Shown: one piece after another, positions 1 through 8,351 of the stretch
Position numbering within the stretch: position 1 is the stretch's first letter
Layout of the letters: every line of letters starts with the position of its first letter
Assembly (NCBI GenBank): GCA_029861675.1
Contig: JAOTYV010000119.1
Location: 1 to 12,523, forward strand
Source of the DNA: Alphaproteobacteria bacterium
Lineage (GTDB): Bacteria; Pseudomonadota; Alphaproteobacteria; UBA8366
Length of the DNA: 12,523 nucleotides
Reading direction: 5' to 3'
Notes under the pieces: model-generated
Told to the model about the DNA's origin: nothing
The model's database searches: none
The model's input: the letters and a program-made list of their open reading frames with translations, nothing else
Made by a program: the position numbers and the translations under genes

Positions 1-104
1 GCGGGTACGGCGAGCCGGGCCGTCGCGATCCGGACTTGCTGCGCCAGGATCTGGAGAGCGGCTATGTCTCGGCGGAAGCGGCGGATCGGGACTACGGCAA
101 ATGA
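1..104 (+). CDS. hyuB: HyuB-family subunit (hydantoinase B/oxoprolinase), C-terminal end only
   Basis: Reading in frame from base 3 gives 33 codons ending in TGA at 102-104. The peptide starts GYGEPGRRDPDLL and ends with VSAEAADRDYGK. This is the characteristic HyuB C-terminus: the glycine-rich GYG.P..RDP segment, then a short helix and a (V/L)VS.(A/E)AA..DYG ending. The complete HyuB at 2234-3949 shows the same motif as GYGNPFDRDPNKV and VSAAAAERDYG. The rest of the gene lies upstream of the window. Its stop overlaps the start of the downstream hyuA by four bases (ATGA), so the two are probably translationally coupled and encode partner subunits. It ends almost directly after DYG, whereas the HyuB at 2234-3949 continues for about 20 more residues. 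Here the gene order is B then A, the reverse of the other two pairs. Family assignment is firm; substrate is unknown. Confidence 0.85.
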   Translation, partial: GYGEPGRRDPDLLRQDLESGYVSAEAADRDYGK

Positions 105-2188
105 ACCACCGCATTCGTATCGGCGTTGATGTGGGCGGGACTTTCACGGATTTCGTGGTCGTCGACGAAGCGCGCGACCTGATCTACACCGGCAAGCGGT
201 TGACCTCCGCGAACGATCCCAGCGTGGCGATTACCGAAGGCATCGACCGCCTGTTGGGAGAAGCCGAGATCGGGGCCAAGACGGTGCACAGCATCGTGCA
301 CGGCACCACGCTGGTCACCAACACCATCATCGAGCGCACCGGCGCCAAGGTCGGATTGATCGCGAGCGACGGTTTTCGCGATTCCCTCGAGATGGGCAAG
401 GAGACGCGCTACGACCTGTATGATTTATTCCTCGAAGCGCCGCCGACGCTGGTGCCGCGCAATCTGCGGCGCACCGTCGCCGAACGAATCGCCCCCGACG
501 GGTCGGTGTTGCTGCCGTTCGACGCCGATGGGTTTCGCACCGCCGCCCGCGGCCTCGTAGAGCAGGACAAGGTCGAGGCGATCGCCGTCTGCTTCATGCA
601 CGCCTACCGCAACCCGGAACACGAGCGCCAGGCGAAAAAAATCCTCGCCGAGGAATTCGGCGCCGTGCCGGCAACGATTTCATCCGATGTGGCGCCGGAA
701 ATTCGCGAGTACGAACGCGCCAGCACCGCGTGCGCCAACGCCTATGTGCAGCCGCGCATGCTCAATTATCTGGCGCGGGTCGAGAGCAAGCTGGCCGACA
801 TGGGCATTGCCGGCACGCTCTACGTCATGCTGTCGGGCGGCGGTATCACGACGGTCCGGTCGGCCCAGGCGTTTCCGATCCGCTTGATCGAATCCGGGCC
901 GGCGGCGGGTGCGATGGCGGCGTCCTATTACAGCGGCCTGACCGGTGAAAACAACCTGATCTCCTTCGATATGGGCGGCACGACGGCGAAGATGTGCCTG
1001 ATCGATGGCGGCCGGCCGGACCGCAAGCATGATTTCGAGGCGGGCCGGGTGCGCCGGTTCCACAAGGGCTCCGGGCTGCCGCTCAAGGTCTCGGTGGTCG
1101 ACATGATCGAGATCGGCGCGGGCGGCGGCAGCCTTGCCCAGGTCGACGGCATGGGGCTGCTGAAGGTCGGGCCGCGCAGTGCGGGCTCCAACCCGGGGCC
1201 GGTGTGCTACGGGTTGGGCGGTACGGAGCCGGCGGTGACCGATGCCGATCTCTATCTCGGCTATCTCAATCCCGACTATTTTCTCGGCGGGGAGATGCGG
1301 CTCGACATGGCGACGGTGGAGCGCGCGATCACGGAAAAACTCGCCGCCCCGCTTGGGCTGTCGACGCTCGAGGCGGCGGTGGGAATCCATGACATCGTCA
1401 ACGAGAACATGGCGGCGGCGACCCGCATGCATCTCGCGGAAAAGGGCCGCGATCCGCGCCGCTACGGCATGGTCGCGTTCGGCGGCGCCGGTCCGGTGCA
1501 TGCCTATCGGTTGGCGCAATTGCTCAAGCTCAGGCGGCTGATCGTGCCGCTTGGCGCGGGCGTGACCTCGGCGCTCGGATTTCTCGTCGCGGCGCCGGCG
1601 ATCGACTATGTGCGGAGCTACGTATCCCGCCTCGAGCAGCTCGATTGGAACCATCTCAACACGTTGTTCGGAGAAATGGAGGAAGAGGCTCGGGCGCTGC
1701 TGGTGGAAGCCGGTGCGCGGCCGGAGGAGATCACGCTCACACGGACCGCCGACATGCGCCATGTGGGTCAGGGATTTGAAATTTCGGTTCCCGTGCCGTC
1801 CGGAAACCTGGAGGCGTCAACGCTGCCGGCGCTGCGCGACGGATTCTTTACCGCCTACCGGACCCTCTTCGAACGGACGGTCGAAGAGGTGCCGATCGAG
1901 GCGATGAGCTGGCGCCTTGCGGCGGCGGCGCCGGTTCCCAATATCAAACTCAACTTCGGCGGTCAGCCGGCCGGCAGCGGCGAAGCGCGCAAGGGCAGCC
2001 GGCAGGTTTATTTTTCGGAAACCGGCTTCGCGCCATGCGATGTCTATGACCGCTACGCGCTGAAACCGGGCGATACGCTGTCTGGTCCCGCGGTGATCGA
2101 GGAGCGCGAATCGACCACCGTGGTCGGGCCGGGCGCGGCGGTGAGCGTCGATCAGTATCTCAATTTGCTAATCGAACTGCCCGAATAG
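101..2188 (+). CDS. hyuA: HyuA-family ATPase subunit (hydantoinase A/oxoprolinase), copy 1
   Basis: A complete 695-residue protein, the usual length for HyuA. The N-terminal Hydant_A_N-type ASKHA half carries the phosphate-1 motif DVGGTFTD (10-17), the conserved VHGTT (66-70) and the block APEIREYER (198-206) with ANAYV (212-216). The central hydantoinase A domain has ESGP (264-267), the phosphate-2 motif DMGGTTAK (290-297), EIGAGGGS (337-344), SNPGP (363-367) and VTDAD (379-383). An adenosine-type motif GGAGP lies at 461-465. The C-terminal domain ends in GPAVIEERESTTVVGPGA (662-679). Members of this family use ATP to activate a carbonyl for lactam or hydantoin opening or for ketone carboxylation, with HyuB as partner, in the cytoplasm. 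The start at 101 is fixed by the ATGA overlap with hyuB1. No strong Shine-Dalgarno sequence precedes it, which fits coupled translation. The C-terminal region resembles HyuA3 more than HyuA2. The real substrate cannot be read from the sequence. Confidence 0.93.
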   Translation: MNHRIRIGVDVGGTFTDFVVVDEARDLIYTGKRLTSANDPSVAITEGIDRLLGEAEIGAKTVHSIVHGTTLVTNTIIERTGAKVGLIASDGFRDSLEMGKETRYDLYDLFLEAPPTLVPRNLRRTVAERIAPDGSVLLPFDADGFRTAARGLVEQDKVEAIAVCFMHAYRNPEHERQAKKILAEEFGAVPATISSDVAPEIREYERASTACANAYVQPRMLNYLARVESKLADMGIAGTLYVMLSGGGITTVRSAQAFPIRLIESGPAAGAMAASYYSGLTGENNLISFDMGGTTAKMCLIDGGRPDRKHDFEAGRVRRFHKGSGLPLKVSVVDMIEIGAGGGSLAQVDGMGLLKVGPRSAGSNPGPVCYGLGGTEPAVTDADLYLGYLNPDYFLGGEMRLDMATVERAITEKLAAPLGLSTLEAAVGIHDIVNENMAAATRMHLAEKGRDPRRYGMVAFGGAGPVHAYRLAQLLKLRRLIVPLGAGVTSALGFLVAAPAIDYVRSYVSRLEQLDWNHLNTLFGEMEEEARALLVEAGARPEEITLTRTADMRHVGQGFEISVPVPSGNLEASTLPALRDGFFTAYRTLFERTVEEVPIEAMSWRLAAAAPVPNIKLNFGGQPAGSGEARKGSRQVYFSETGFAPCDVYDRYALKPGDTLSGPAVIEERESTTVVGPGAAVSVDQYLNLLIELPE

Positions 2189-2233
2189 ACCATTGGGCGA
2201 CTGACAGGTGGCTCAGGCGCGGCCGGTCCGTCT

Positions 2234-3949
2234 TCATGCGTTTTGGCGGACGGCGCGGGTCTTTTGCTCGTCGACGGCGCCATCGGTGATGACGACGCCG
2301 TAGTCGCGTTCGGCGGCGGCCGCGCTGACCAATCCGTTCACTACGTCGGACAACACTTTGTTCGGGTCCCGGTCGAAGGGATTGCCGTACCCGCCGCCCC
2401 CGGGCATTTCCACGATGAGTTGGTCTTCGCGGGGAATGATCTGAAAGCCCTTGTTCTTCAATTCCGCGCCGGTTTCGAGCCGAATTTGCCCGGTTGCGCC
2501 CGACCCGCCGCCGTCGCGGCCGCGCGCGGGGAAATGCACGCGCTCGAAGCTGGCGAAAATTCCAAAGGGGACATTCTCCCGATTTGATAGAACCATGGTC
2601 TGGCCAAGCCCGCCGCGCTGCGCCCCGGCGCCGCCGGAATCGGAGCGGTAATCCTTCTTCCAAACGACAATTGGCGTAATTGCCTCGGTAATCTCAACGG
2701 GCACATTGCGCACACCGCTGGGAAACGGCGTTGCCGACAGGCCATCCAGCGACGGTCGCGCGCCCGCACCGCCGCTATGGAAGCTGGTGACCATGAAGGC
2801 GGTCGAACCGTCGGCGCCCTGACCCGTAATGCCATGTCCCGCACCGAGCTTCAGGTTCCACAAATTGGATGTGCCTTCGGCCGGCACGCGATCCGGCAGT
2901 GCCTGGTGCAGGCACCCGAACACGACGTCGGGCAGCATGTGGCCGATCGTCGATCGCGCGACCACGGCGCAGGGATGCGGCGCATTGACGATCGTGTTGT
3001 CGGGCGCGGTCACCTTGATCGCGTCGAGCGTACCGGCATTGTTGGGAATTTTCGGCGCGACCACGCATTTGACCCCGAAGGCCGTATAGGCCTCGGTGTA
3101 GCACATCGGACAGTTGATGCCGAAATTCGAGGTGCCGGAGCTGCCCTCGAAATCGACGAGAATTTCACCGTCGCCGATTGTCAGCGCGGCGCAGAGGTCG
3201 ATGGGCGCGTCGTAGCCGTCGATGCGCATCTCGCTGCGCCAGCGGCCTTTCGGCAGCGCGTCGATCGCCTGCACCATCGCATCACGGCTGTGCCGGATGA
3301 TATGGGCGCCCAAGTCATCCAATGTATCGAGGTCATACTCCTCCATCATCCGGATGAGGCGGCGGCTCCCGGTTTCATTGCACGCCACCAGGGCGTAGAT
3401 ATCGCCCTCGACCTGAACCGGCTCGCGCACATTGGCGCGGATCAGGGTGAGCAGCCATTCATCCATCGCGCCGGCCCGCGCGAGCGGCATGATCGGGATG
3501 AACAATCCTTCATGATAAATTTGTTTGCCGTCCGGGGCGAGCCCGATACCGCCGATGTCGACGACATGGCTGGTGCAGGCAAACAGAGCAACCATCTTCC
3601 CGTTCTTGAAAGTCGGAGAGACGATCGTCAGGTCGTGCAGATGACCGGTTCCCTTCCACGGGTCGTTGGTGATGTAGACGTCGCCTTCGTGCATGCTCCC
3701 GGACGGGAACACGTTGAGGAAATGGACGACCGCCCGGGCCATGGAATTGATGTGTCCCGGCGTGCCGGTCACGGCCTGGGCCAGCATTTGTCCTTCGAGG
3801 TCGAACACGCCGGCGGAAACGTCGCCCGCCTCGCGGGTCGAGGTGCTGAACGCGGTCCGGACCAGCGTCTGCGCCTGTTCCTCGACGACGGACAGCAGCC
3901 GCGTCCACATGACCTGGTTGCGGATGTCGCGCATGCGATCCTGGGTCAT
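2234..3949 (-). CDS. hyuB: HyuB-family catalytic partner subunit (hydantoinase B/oxoprolinase), copy 2
   Basis: A complete 571-residue protein of normal HyuB length. Family landmarks in order are RTAFSTSTRE (31-40), GHINSM (65-70), GDVYITNDPWKGTGHLHD (89-106), SHVVDIGG (127-134), HEGLFIP (146-152), RSDSGGAGAQRGGLGQ (435-450) and the C-terminal PGGGGYGNPFDRDP (516-529). In the related acetone carboxylase the HyuB-like subunit carries the metal site. The His/Asp cluster here (H103, H105, D106, H128, D131) is therefore a plausible metal or active-site set, but that is analogy. The protein is about 200 residues shorter than the acetone carboxylase large subunit, which favours the hydantoinase/lactamase type. 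The start at 3949 overlaps the hyuA2 stop (ATGA) and has AGGA (complement of 3959-3962) nine bases upstream. It is the last gene of the minus-strand transporter operon. Its stop lies 45 bases from the convergent hyuA1 stop. A tail of about 20 residues follows the usual DYG ending. Confidence 0.93.
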   Translation of the reverse strand: MTQDRMRDIRNQVMWTRLLSVVEEQAQTLVRTAFSTSTREAGDVSAGVFDLEGQMLAQAVTGTPGHINSMARAVVHFLNVFPSGSMHEGDVYITNDPWKGTGHLHDLTIVSPTFKNGKMVALFACTSHVVDIGGIGLAPDGKQIYHEGLFIPIMPLARAGAMDEWLLTLIRANVREPVQVEGDIYALVACNETGSRRLIRMMEEYDLDTLDDLGAHIIRHSRDAMVQAIDALPKGRWRSEMRIDGYDAPIDLCAALTIGDGEILVDFEGSSGTSNFGINCPMCYTEAYTAFGVKCVVAPKIPNNAGTLDAIKVTAPDNTIVNAPHPCAVVARSTIGHMLPDVVFGCLHQALPDRVPAEGTSNLWNLKLGAGHGITGQGADGSTAFMVTSFHSGGAGARPSLDGLSATPFPSGVRNVPVEITEAITPIVVWKKDYRSDSGGAGAQRGGLGQTMVLSNRENVPFGIFASFERVHFPARGRDGGGSGATGQIRLETGAELKNKGFQIIPREDQLIVEMPGGGGYGNPFDRDPNKVLSDVVNGLVSAAAAERDYGVVITDGAVDEQKTRAVRQNA

Positions 3950-6039
3950 TGCGCTTGTTCCTGTTTGGTGAGGACGATCTGTCCGAGCGTGTTGATCGTG
4001 GCGGTGAAACCGTCGGTGACCAGCGTGGACGTTTCATCCTCGACGATCACCGACGGACCGGCAATGGTCGCGCCCGGATGCAGATCGTCGCGCGGGTAAA
4101 TCGCCGTCATGATTTCTTCGCCACGGTCCGGGTCGAAGATAGGGCGGCGCGACACCGGGTCCGGGCTGTAGGTTTCGCGCGCCGGAGCGCACACGGCGGG
4201 CAAGGGCCGGGCGGTGCCGAGCGACAATGTCCAGGTCAGGATTTCTACTTCGAGATTTGGAATCGTTCGGCTGTAAAGTTCGCGGTATTCGGCGTCGAAA
4301 GCCGCGTCGAATTTTTCCCGGTCGTCGTCTCCGTAGGCGCGCACCGGCAGGGCCACCGCAATCTCATGTCCCTGGCCGCGGTATCGCATGAACGCGGTCC
4401 GGGTTTCGGTCAGCGACTCGACTTCCCTTTCGCCGGCGCCCAGACGGACAACCGCCTCCGCTTCCGCGCGCATATCGGCGAAGAGATCGTTGAGCAGTCC
4501 GGCATCGAACCGCGGCAGGGCCATGAACCGCGTTCGCACGACTTCGTAGGCGATGGGCGCGCGCAAGAAGCCGACCGCCGAACCGACGCCGGCGCCCTGG
4601 GGAATGATAATTTGCGAAATGCTGAGTTTGCCGGCCAGCCGGGTGGCGTGAAGCGGCGCCGCGCCGCCGAATGCGATCAGCGTGCGGTCGGCGGTGTCCT
4701 TGCCGTTCTCGATCGCATGCACGCGGGCGGCGTTTGCCATGTTCTCGGTGACGATTTCCGAGACGCCCGCGGCGGCGATCTCGGTGGTCATGTCGAGCGG
4801 CCCGCCGACGACGCGGTCCAGCGCCGCCGCGGCGCGGGCGGGCTCGATCGGCACCTTGCCGCCGGCAAACCGGGCCGGGTCGATCTTGCCGATCACCACA
4901 TCGGCGTCGGTGACGGTGGGATCATCGCCGCCGCGCCCGTAGCAGGCCGGCCCCGGATTGGAACCGGCGCTTTCCGGTCCGACGGTAATGCGCCGCAGTT
5001 CGTCGACCATGGCGATGGATCCGCCGCCGGCGCCGATTTCGACCATGTCTATCACGGGAATTCGCAGCGGCAGGCCGCTGCCCTTCAGGAAGCGGTACAT
5101 CCGCGCCACCTCGAACGCCCGTGAAAGCTGCGGCTGCTGGTCATCGATGATCGTGATTTTGGCGGTCGTGCCGCCCATATCGAACGACAGAACCTTGTCG
5201 ATGCCGTTTTCGGCGGCGATATTCTGCGCCAGAATTGCACCGCCTGCCGGGCCGGACTCAACCAGACGAATGGGGAACGCCATCGCCGTTTCCGCCGTCG
5301 TGATGCCGCCGCTCGACATCATCAGGAGGAGCGGACATGCGACCCCCTTGTCCTGCAGGCCCGACCGCAAACCGCGCAGGTAGCTTGCAATCATCGGCTG
5401 AACATAGGCGTTCGCACTCGTCGTCGACATGCGGTCGTATTCGCGAATCTCCGGACAGACCTCGGATGAGAGAGTGATCGCGACGTCCGGCAGCGCGGCC
5501 GAGAGAATCTCGTAGGCGCGTCTTTCATGGTCCGAATTCACGTAGCTGTGCAGGAAACAGACGGCGAGCGCCTCGACCCGCTGTTCCACGAGCAAGGGTA
5601 CGAGGGCGGCCAGCGCCGCTTCATCGAGTGACAGCAATACCGAACCGTCGGCGGCGATCCGCTCGGGCACGACATGGCGGCGGACCCGCGGCACGAGCGG
5701 CTGCGGCCGTTCCATGTAAATGTCGTACTGCTCGAACCGGTGCTCATAGGCGATTTCGACGGAGTCGCGAAAGCCGTCGGTGGTGACGAGCGCGGTCCGC
5801 GCGCCCTTGCGCTCGATCAGCGCGTTGGTCGCGAGCGTCGTGCCGTGAATGACCAGCCGCACCTCGCCGGGCGAAACGCCTGATTGGGCGAGCATGGCGT
5901 CGATGCCCTCCAATACGCCCGTTTCCGGCGCATCCGTGGTCGTCAGCACCTTTGTGCTCCGCCGCGTTCCGTCGTGTTCGAGCACCACATCGGTGAAAGT
6001 GCCGCCGATATCCACAGCAAGTCGGGTGTCTCCGTTCAT
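3946..6039 (-). CDS. hyuA: HyuA-family ATPase subunit (hydantoinase A/oxoprolinase), copy 2
   Basis: A complete 697-residue HyuA. Motifs are DIGGTFTD (10-17), IHGTT (64-68), PEIREYDR (196-203) with ANAYVQP (209-215), ESGP (261-264), DMGGTTAK (287-294), EIGAGGGS (334-341), SNPGP (360-364), VTDAD (376-380) and EDETSTL (667-673). The adenosine-type motif reads GGAAP (458-462) where copies 1 and 3 have GGAGP. The C-terminus also differs: the KGSR.VYF and VGPGA signatures shared by the other two are missing, and the region around 620-650 is differently built. It therefore probably belongs to another HyuA subfamily with another substrate or step. It forms an ATGA-overlapping pair with hyuB2 and lies 52 bases downstream of the permease gene, on the same strand, tying it directly to uptake. 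AGGA (complement of 6050-6053) lies ten bases before the ATG, supporting this start. Expected role: cytoplasmic ATP-dependent activation of the imported compound. Confidence 0.93.
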   Translation of the reverse strand: MNGDTRLAVDIGGTFTDVVLEHDGTRRSTKVLTTTDAPETGVLEGIDAMLAQSGVSPGEVRLVIHGTTLATNALIERKGARTALVTTDGFRDSVEIAYEHRFEQYDIYMERPQPLVPRVRRHVVPERIAADGSVLLSLDEAALAALVPLLVEQRVEALAVCFLHSYVNSDHERRAYEILSAALPDVAITLSSEVCPEIREYDRMSTTSANAYVQPMIASYLRGLRSGLQDKGVACPLLLMMSSGGITTAETAMAFPIRLVESGPAGGAILAQNIAAENGIDKVLSFDMGGTTAKITIIDDQQPQLSRAFEVARMYRFLKGSGLPLRIPVIDMVEIGAGGGSIAMVDELRRITVGPESAGSNPGPACYGRGGDDPTVTDADVVIGKIDPARFAGGKVPIEPARAAAALDRVVGGPLDMTTEIAAAGVSEIVTENMANAARVHAIENGKDTADRTLIAFGGAAPLHATRLAGKLSISQIIIPQGAGVGSAVGFLRAPIAYEVVRTRFMALPRFDAGLLNDLFADMRAEAEAVVRLGAGEREVESLTETRTAFMRYRGQGHEIAVALPVRAYGDDDREKFDAAFDAEYRELYSRTIPNLEVEILTWTLSLGTARPLPAVCAPARETYSPDPVSRRPIFDPDRGEEIMTAIYPRDDLHPGATIAGPSVIVEDETSTLVTDGFTATINTLGQIVLTKQEQAQ

Positions 6040-6078
6040 GGGGTGACTGTCCTATCCGGCTTCTTGTTTCGTTATTGT

Positions 6079-6110
6079 CGACCCCACCGTCTCAATCGCC
6101 CGGTGGGTCG
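6079..6110 (-). other. Imperfect 10-bp hairpin spanning the permease stop codon
   Basis: CGACCCCACCG (6079-6089) and CGGTGGGTCG (6101-6110) are inverted copies that pair over 10 bases with one bulged C. The 11-base loop (6090-6100) contains the permease stop (6092-6094 on the minus strand). In the minus-strand transcript the stem is followed by an A-rich stretch rather than by U residues, so it is not a standard intrinsic terminator. An mRNA-stabilising or processing element between the transporter and hyuAB2 is more likely. The repeat is seen; the role is inferred. Confidence 0.45.
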
Positions 6111-8257
6111 CTGGGGAGCGCCGCCGCGCCGGTATCGTCCGCCACCATGTCGCCGCCGATGAAACGCGGCGTATCGCCGCGGGCGCGGGCCCGGCGATAG
6201 CGCACATAGGCAAAAGCCAGCAACAGGCCGAAGAGGCCAAACCCGATCAAGTCCGTGCGCCAGCCGGAGAACATCAGGAACAGGGCGGCGATGCAAGCCA
6301 CGCCGCGCTCAACCATATGCAGCGGGATCAGCAACCAGCCAATACAGCTCACCGACAAGATCAGGACGCCTGCGGTTGCGGTCAGCGAGGCCAAGGCAAT
6401 CTCCACCGGGCCGAGGTAGCCGAGGAGTTGCGGTCCGTAAATGAACATGTAGGGGATGATGAAAATCGGCAGGCCGATTCGAAACGCGGTCAAACTGGTT
6501 TTCCACGGATCGGTGTTGGCGACCGCCGCCGCGGCGTAGGACGCAATCGCCACCGGCGGCGTCAGGGACGATTTCGACGCACAGAAAATGATGAACATAT
6601 GCGCCGCGACCACCGCAATCTTGCTGGCCTCGTCCGCCGGGAGACCGAACGTGCTGCCGTAATGCGGCACCAGCATGGTCTCGAGCGCCGGAACCAGCAG
6701 CGTCGCCAACACGACATAGGCGCCGGAAGTCGGCATGCCCATGCCCAGGAACACCGCCATCACCATGGTCAGGAACAGCGTCAGGAAAAGGTATCCGCCG
6801 CCGAATTCGAGAACGATCGTGCTCATCCGTTCGCCCAGCCCGGTGAGCGAGATGACCCCGATGATCATACCGCCGACTGCGCAGGCGACGGTCACCGGGG
6901 CGATCAGCTTCGGCGCTTCGACAGCGGCGTTCCAGACGATTCGCAGAAAGCGCCGCCGCACGCCGCTGTCGATCGCAAAGTTGATCGCGGCGCCGGTCAC
7001 CAGTGCGCCGGACAGCGCCGGTGTGAAATCGAACCCGGGCACCATGTACCAGGCGAGCCAGGCAACCGGCAGCAGCGCGAAAATCCACCGGCGTCTGGCG
7101 TCGTCGTCGAATAATACCACCAAACAGGCGAGGTATATGATCGACCAGAATGCCGCGGTCGATGGCGTGTAGCCTTCGAACAGGTAGTACAGCAGCGCGA
7201 AGATCGACAGGAGAAGGTAGCCGCGCCGCTTTAGGACATCCCAAACCCGTGGCAGGTCCGCCTGCAAGGCCGGTTTCAGCCCGGCGCGGCGGGCTTCGAG
7301 ATCGACCATGCCGAAGCAGGCGATGAAATAGAGCAATGCCGGGATGATCGACACCTTCATTACGTCGACGTACGAAATGCCGATGAATTCCATCATGATG
7401 AAGGCGGCGGATCCCATGATCGGCGGCGTAAGCTGTCCGCCGCAGGACGCGCAGGCTTCCACGCCGGCGGCGAAATGGCCGCGGTATCCGGCCTGCTTCA
7501 TCGCGGGAATGGTGAAGGAGCCGGTGGTGACGACGTTGGCCGCCGAACTGCCGGAAAGGGTGCCCATGAAGGCGCTGCTGACGACGGCGGTCTTGGCGGG
7601 GCCGCCGATTTGCCGTCCGGTCAGCGCCTTGGCAAGGTCGGTGAAAAAATCCCCCGCGCCGGACGACAGCAGCAGCGATCCGAAGAGCACGAACAAGAAG
7701 ACGAAACTCGCCGTCACCGCGACCGGGGTCGTCCAGATGCCGTAGGTCGTCAAGTACATGTGCTCGATGGTTTGTTCCACGCTGTATCCGTTGTGCCAAA
7801 ACGGCGGCGCGAGATGGGGGCCGAGTGTCGTGTAGATCAGGAAGACCCCGCCGACGATGACGAGGACAATGCCGACCGACCGGCGTGCGGCTTCGAGGAT
7901 GAGCAAAATGAGCGCGACGCCCCAGATCATTTCCCACATTGTCAGGGGCGTTACATAGATCATGCGTTCGCTGACATAGGTGGCGTTCACGAACAGGTAG
8001 CCGCAGGCTGCGATCAAGATGAGCGACAGGATGATGTCTGACGTGAATTGCAGTCGGCGTTTCGACGGGTCCGTGCTGCGTTCGGAATTCCAGAACAGGA
8101 TCAGCAAGGCCAGCAGCACATGGATCGGGCGGTGTACCTCGGCGACCGGTTCGCCGAGATATCCGACGACCAGGTGATAGGTCGACATGGCGAAGGCGAC
8201 CAAAGCGACAAAATCGCGGAAGCTGAATCGTTTCAGACGCTCAATTACTGCGCTCAT
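6092..8257 (-). CDS. TAXI-type TRAP transporter, fused 4TM/12TM permease
   Basis: A 721-residue integral membrane protein combining the small (DctQ-like) and large (DctM-like) TRAP subunits, as is typical for TAXI systems. Hydrophobic segments near 14-34, 44-57, 73-91, 106-122 and 127-145 form the small-subunit part. The transport domain follows from about 175, with GTLSGSSAANVVTTGSFTIP (232-251), GQLTPPIMGSAAF (274-286), LGMGMPTSGAYVV (504-516) and TPPVAIASYAAAAVANTDP (566-584). These are the two pseudo-symmetric signature regions of the large subunit. Three further hydrophobic stretches (about 621-644, 651-666, 670-687) and a charged tail form a C-terminal extension like that of many TAXI permeases. 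It should import the ligand delivered by the binding protein at 8352-9314, driven by an ion gradient. Only a weak Shine-Dalgarno (GAGAG, complement of 8267-8271, nine bases before ATG) precedes it, suggesting lower expression than the binding protein. The ligand is unknown. Confidence 0.95.
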   Translation of the reverse strand: MSAVIERLKRFSFRDFVALVAFAMSTYHLVVGYLGEPVAEVHRPIHVLLALLILFWNSERSTDPSKRRLQFTSDIILSLILIAACGYLFVNATYVSERMIYVTPLTMWEMIWGVALILLILEAARRSVGIVLVIVGGVFLIYTTLGPHLAPPFWHNGYSVEQTIEHMYLTTYGIWTTPVAVTASFVFLFVLFGSLLLSSGAGDFFTDLAKALTGRQIGGPAKTAVVSSAFMGTLSGSSAANVVTTGSFTIPAMKQAGYRGHFAAGVEACASCGGQLTPPIMGSAAFIMMEFIGISYVDVMKVSIIPALLYFIACFGMVDLEARRAGLKPALQADLPRVWDVLKRRGYLLLSIFALLYYLFEGYTPSTAAFWSIIYLACLVVLFDDDARRRWIFALLPVAWLAWYMVPGFDFTPALSGALVTGAAINFAIDSGVRRRFLRIVWNAAVEAPKLIAPVTVACAVGGMIIGVISLTGLGERMSTIVLEFGGGYLFLTLFLTMVMAVFLGMGMPTSGAYVVLATLLVPALETMLVPHYGSTFGLPADEASKIAVVAAHMFIIFCASKSSLTPPVAIASYAAAAVANTDPWKTSLTAFRIGLPIFIIPYMFIYGPQLLGYLGPVEIALASLTATAGVLILSVSCIGWLLIPLHMVERGVACIAALFLMFSGWRTDLIGFGLFGLLLAFAYVRYRRARARGDTPRFIGGDMVADDTGAAALPSDPPGD

Positions 8258-8307
8258 CGCCGGTCGCTCTCAATCGGCCGAGCGGCAGGGCGCCACCTCC
8301 CGACCCT

Positions 8308-8341
8308 AAAGGAAACGGCAGGGCCGGCCGTGGCCCTGCCG
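8308..8341 (-). terminator. Terminator-like hairpin between binding-protein and permease genes
   Basis: CGGCAGGGCC (8316-8325) and GGCCCTGCCG (8332-8341) are a perfect 10-bp inverted repeat around a 6-base loop. On the minus strand the hairpin starts ten bases after the TAG of the binding-protein gene and is followed by TTTCCTTT (complement of 8308-8315), as in a rho-independent terminator. The permease gene starts 50 bases further on. I infer partial termination or 3'-end protection that keeps the binding-protein mRNA more abundant than the rest of the operon, as is known for other binding-protein transporters. Repeat and U-rich tail are seen; efficiency is not. Confidence 0.65.
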
Positions 8342-8351
8342 ATTGACGGGG

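Noticed and set aside
680..1762. 360-codon minus-strand frame opposite hyuA1
   Set aside because: Antisense shadow of a clear HyuA gene with arginine- and histidine-rich composition and no family motif.
2189..2233. Bidirectional terminator between the convergent hyuA1 and hyuB2 stops
   Set aside because: Only a 4-bp CTGA/TCAG pairing is visible and there is no T-rich run on either side, so no terminator is called.
2777..5124. Two long plus-strand frames (2777-4099 and 3949-5124) opposite hyuB2 and hyuA2
   Set aside because: Both are mirror frames of conserved genes with low-complexity Arg/Gly/His/Asp-rich products and no recognisable domain.
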